DNA from: Basidiobolus meristosporus CBS 931.73
Taxonomy: Eukaryota > Basidiobolomycota > Basidiobolomycetes > Basidiobolales > Basidiobolaceae
Length of the DNA: 42,888 nucleotides
Assembly (NCBI GenBank): GCA_002104905.1
Contig: MCFE01000711.1
Span: 1-42,888 of the forward strand
Reading direction: 5' to 3'
A model generated the notes under the pieces. The model was not told the DNA's origin, made no database searches, and saw only the letters and a list, made by a program, of their open reading frames with translations. The first letter of the stretch is position 1; each line of letters begins with the position of its first letter. The translations under genes and the position numbers were made by a program. Shown piece by piece: positions 42,038 to 42,888 of this stretch.

Positions 42038-42888
42038 GAGCATTGCATGAGTACATGTCAGAGCAATTTGCTTTGAAAGCTGGAATCAACTTGGAACCCA
42101 CCAAATCAGCATCAGTCCCAACAGCTGATGTGAACTCTCACTTAATCAACCATATTACGCAGCCAGTATGGTGAAGATCAATGAGTATGAAGAAGAGCTA
42201 CAGGTCTATATATCTGGGAACTGCAAGTTTGACCTTGGGCTTGCGAAAACCTGGCTATTTTGTTGTAATCCATCAATCAACTGGAGAACCCATGCAACTC
42301 AGATCCAGAAGGACAACAAGACCTATGAGCTATTACCTGCCAGACTTGATTTCAACTTGGTTAATTCCAGTATGTGTGAGACAAGTGAGCTTATCAAGAC
42401 CCAGTTCTGTTGAGCACTTAGAAAAGGTACCCAGATGTTCCTCATGGCGGTATTACAGGAGGATTCCTCTACCCAAGCACCCCAGCAGGTCCAGACTCTC
42501 ATGAAGAAATATTCAGACGTGTTTCCAGATGAGCTTGTAAGCCTACCACCAGTCAGAGATGTGGATCATGCCATTGAAACAGGAGATAGCCCTCCAGTGA
42601 GTAAGACACCTTACAGAATGAGTCCATTGGAGTTGGAAGAGATGAAGAGACATATAGATCAGTTACTGCAGCAAGGATATATCAGACCTAGCAAGTCACC
42701 TTGGGGAGCACCAGTACTTTTTGTGAAGAAGAAGGATGGAACACTTAGGATGTGCATTGACTACAGAGCCCTCAACTCAGTTACCGTGAAGAATAAGTAC
42801 TCTATACCTTGGATTGATGAGCTCTTGGACCAGCGCAATGGAGCCACCATATTCAGCAAGATTGACCTCATGTTAAAATACAACCAGA
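42038..42888 (+). pseudogene. Old Ty3/gypsy gag-pol, continuation (protease to reverse transcriptase), runs off right edge
   Basis: Resumes with the duplicated GAGCA and [15 protein letters not shown]. There is a 1-nt loss in the segment before MVKINEYEEELQVY (about 42167) and a TGA at about 42412 (QFC stop ALRKG). Beyond this the frame is again readable: [70 protein letters not shown] and [17 protein letters not shown], up to [10 protein letters not shown] near the edge. The young copy gives the frame. The 3' LTR lies outside the window. Confidence 0.93.

Noticed and set aside
42181-42504. 107-codon plus-strand ORF (and its counterpart at 36634-36957).
   Set aside because: Alternative frame of gypsy pol; the homologous pol frame is the adjacent one.
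1-42888. CRISPR arrays, rRNA or tRNA genes, bacterial operons.
   Set aside because: None seen. Introns, LTR elements and gene families are eukaryotic; no regular spaced repeats or tRNA-like cloverleaf segments were found by eye.

Overview
The window looks like fungal nuclear DNA. The first ~3.2 kb is gene-like, with codon structure and short GT-AG introns: a White-Collar-2-like PAS protein running off the left edge, a seven-exon mitochondrial alternative oxidase, and at least one unrecognised small exon, all on the minus strand. WC-2 homologues are fungal, and ~60-nt introns fit a fungus. I cannot place the lineage; an early-diverging fungus is possible but is only a guess.

From about 4.3 kb to the right edge the DNA is AT-richer and consists almost entirely of transposable elements inserted into one another. 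I see no host gene there. After a copia RNase H scrap (4.34-4.76 kb), 4.95-30.95 kb is built from at least five broken copies of one CACTA/EnSpm-like DNA transposon. Its layout, reconstructed by comparing copies, is: terminal repeat CCCTATGAAAAAT, a Tnp2-type transposase gene transcribed toward that end, a short divergent promoter region, an unrecognised glutamine/serine-rich partner gene transcribed the other way, and the same terminal repeat. Copies are truncated, joined head to head (near 13.73 and 23.85 kb) and full of stops.

Younger elements lie inside these copies. They are: three solo LTRs of one family (8.77-9.84, 10.07-10.88, 25.77-26.84 kb; 4-bp target duplications); a 3.4-kb PIF/Harbinger-like element with an open DDE transposase (15.01-18.41 kb) and a truncated sister (20.70-23.07 kb); a solo copia LTR in that sister (21.71-22.08 kb); and a 733-bp fold-back element with the Harbinger ends (29.89-30.62 kb). 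For most of these, an empty version of the same site exists in another copy in the window, so the ends can be set to the base.

From 30.95 kb to the end is a three-layer nest. An old Ty3/gypsy element on the plus strand is split in its protease motif by a Ty1/copia element (32406-42037, TSD GAGCA). That copia is itself split between gag and protease by a young minus-strand gypsy of the same family as the outermost one (33614-38551, TSD TGTC). The innermost gypsy has an uninterrupted 1377-codon polyprotein and LTRs identical by eye, so it is probably recent and possibly still active. The order of insertion is old gypsy, then copia (about 4 LTR differences in 371), then young gypsy (none seen in 368).
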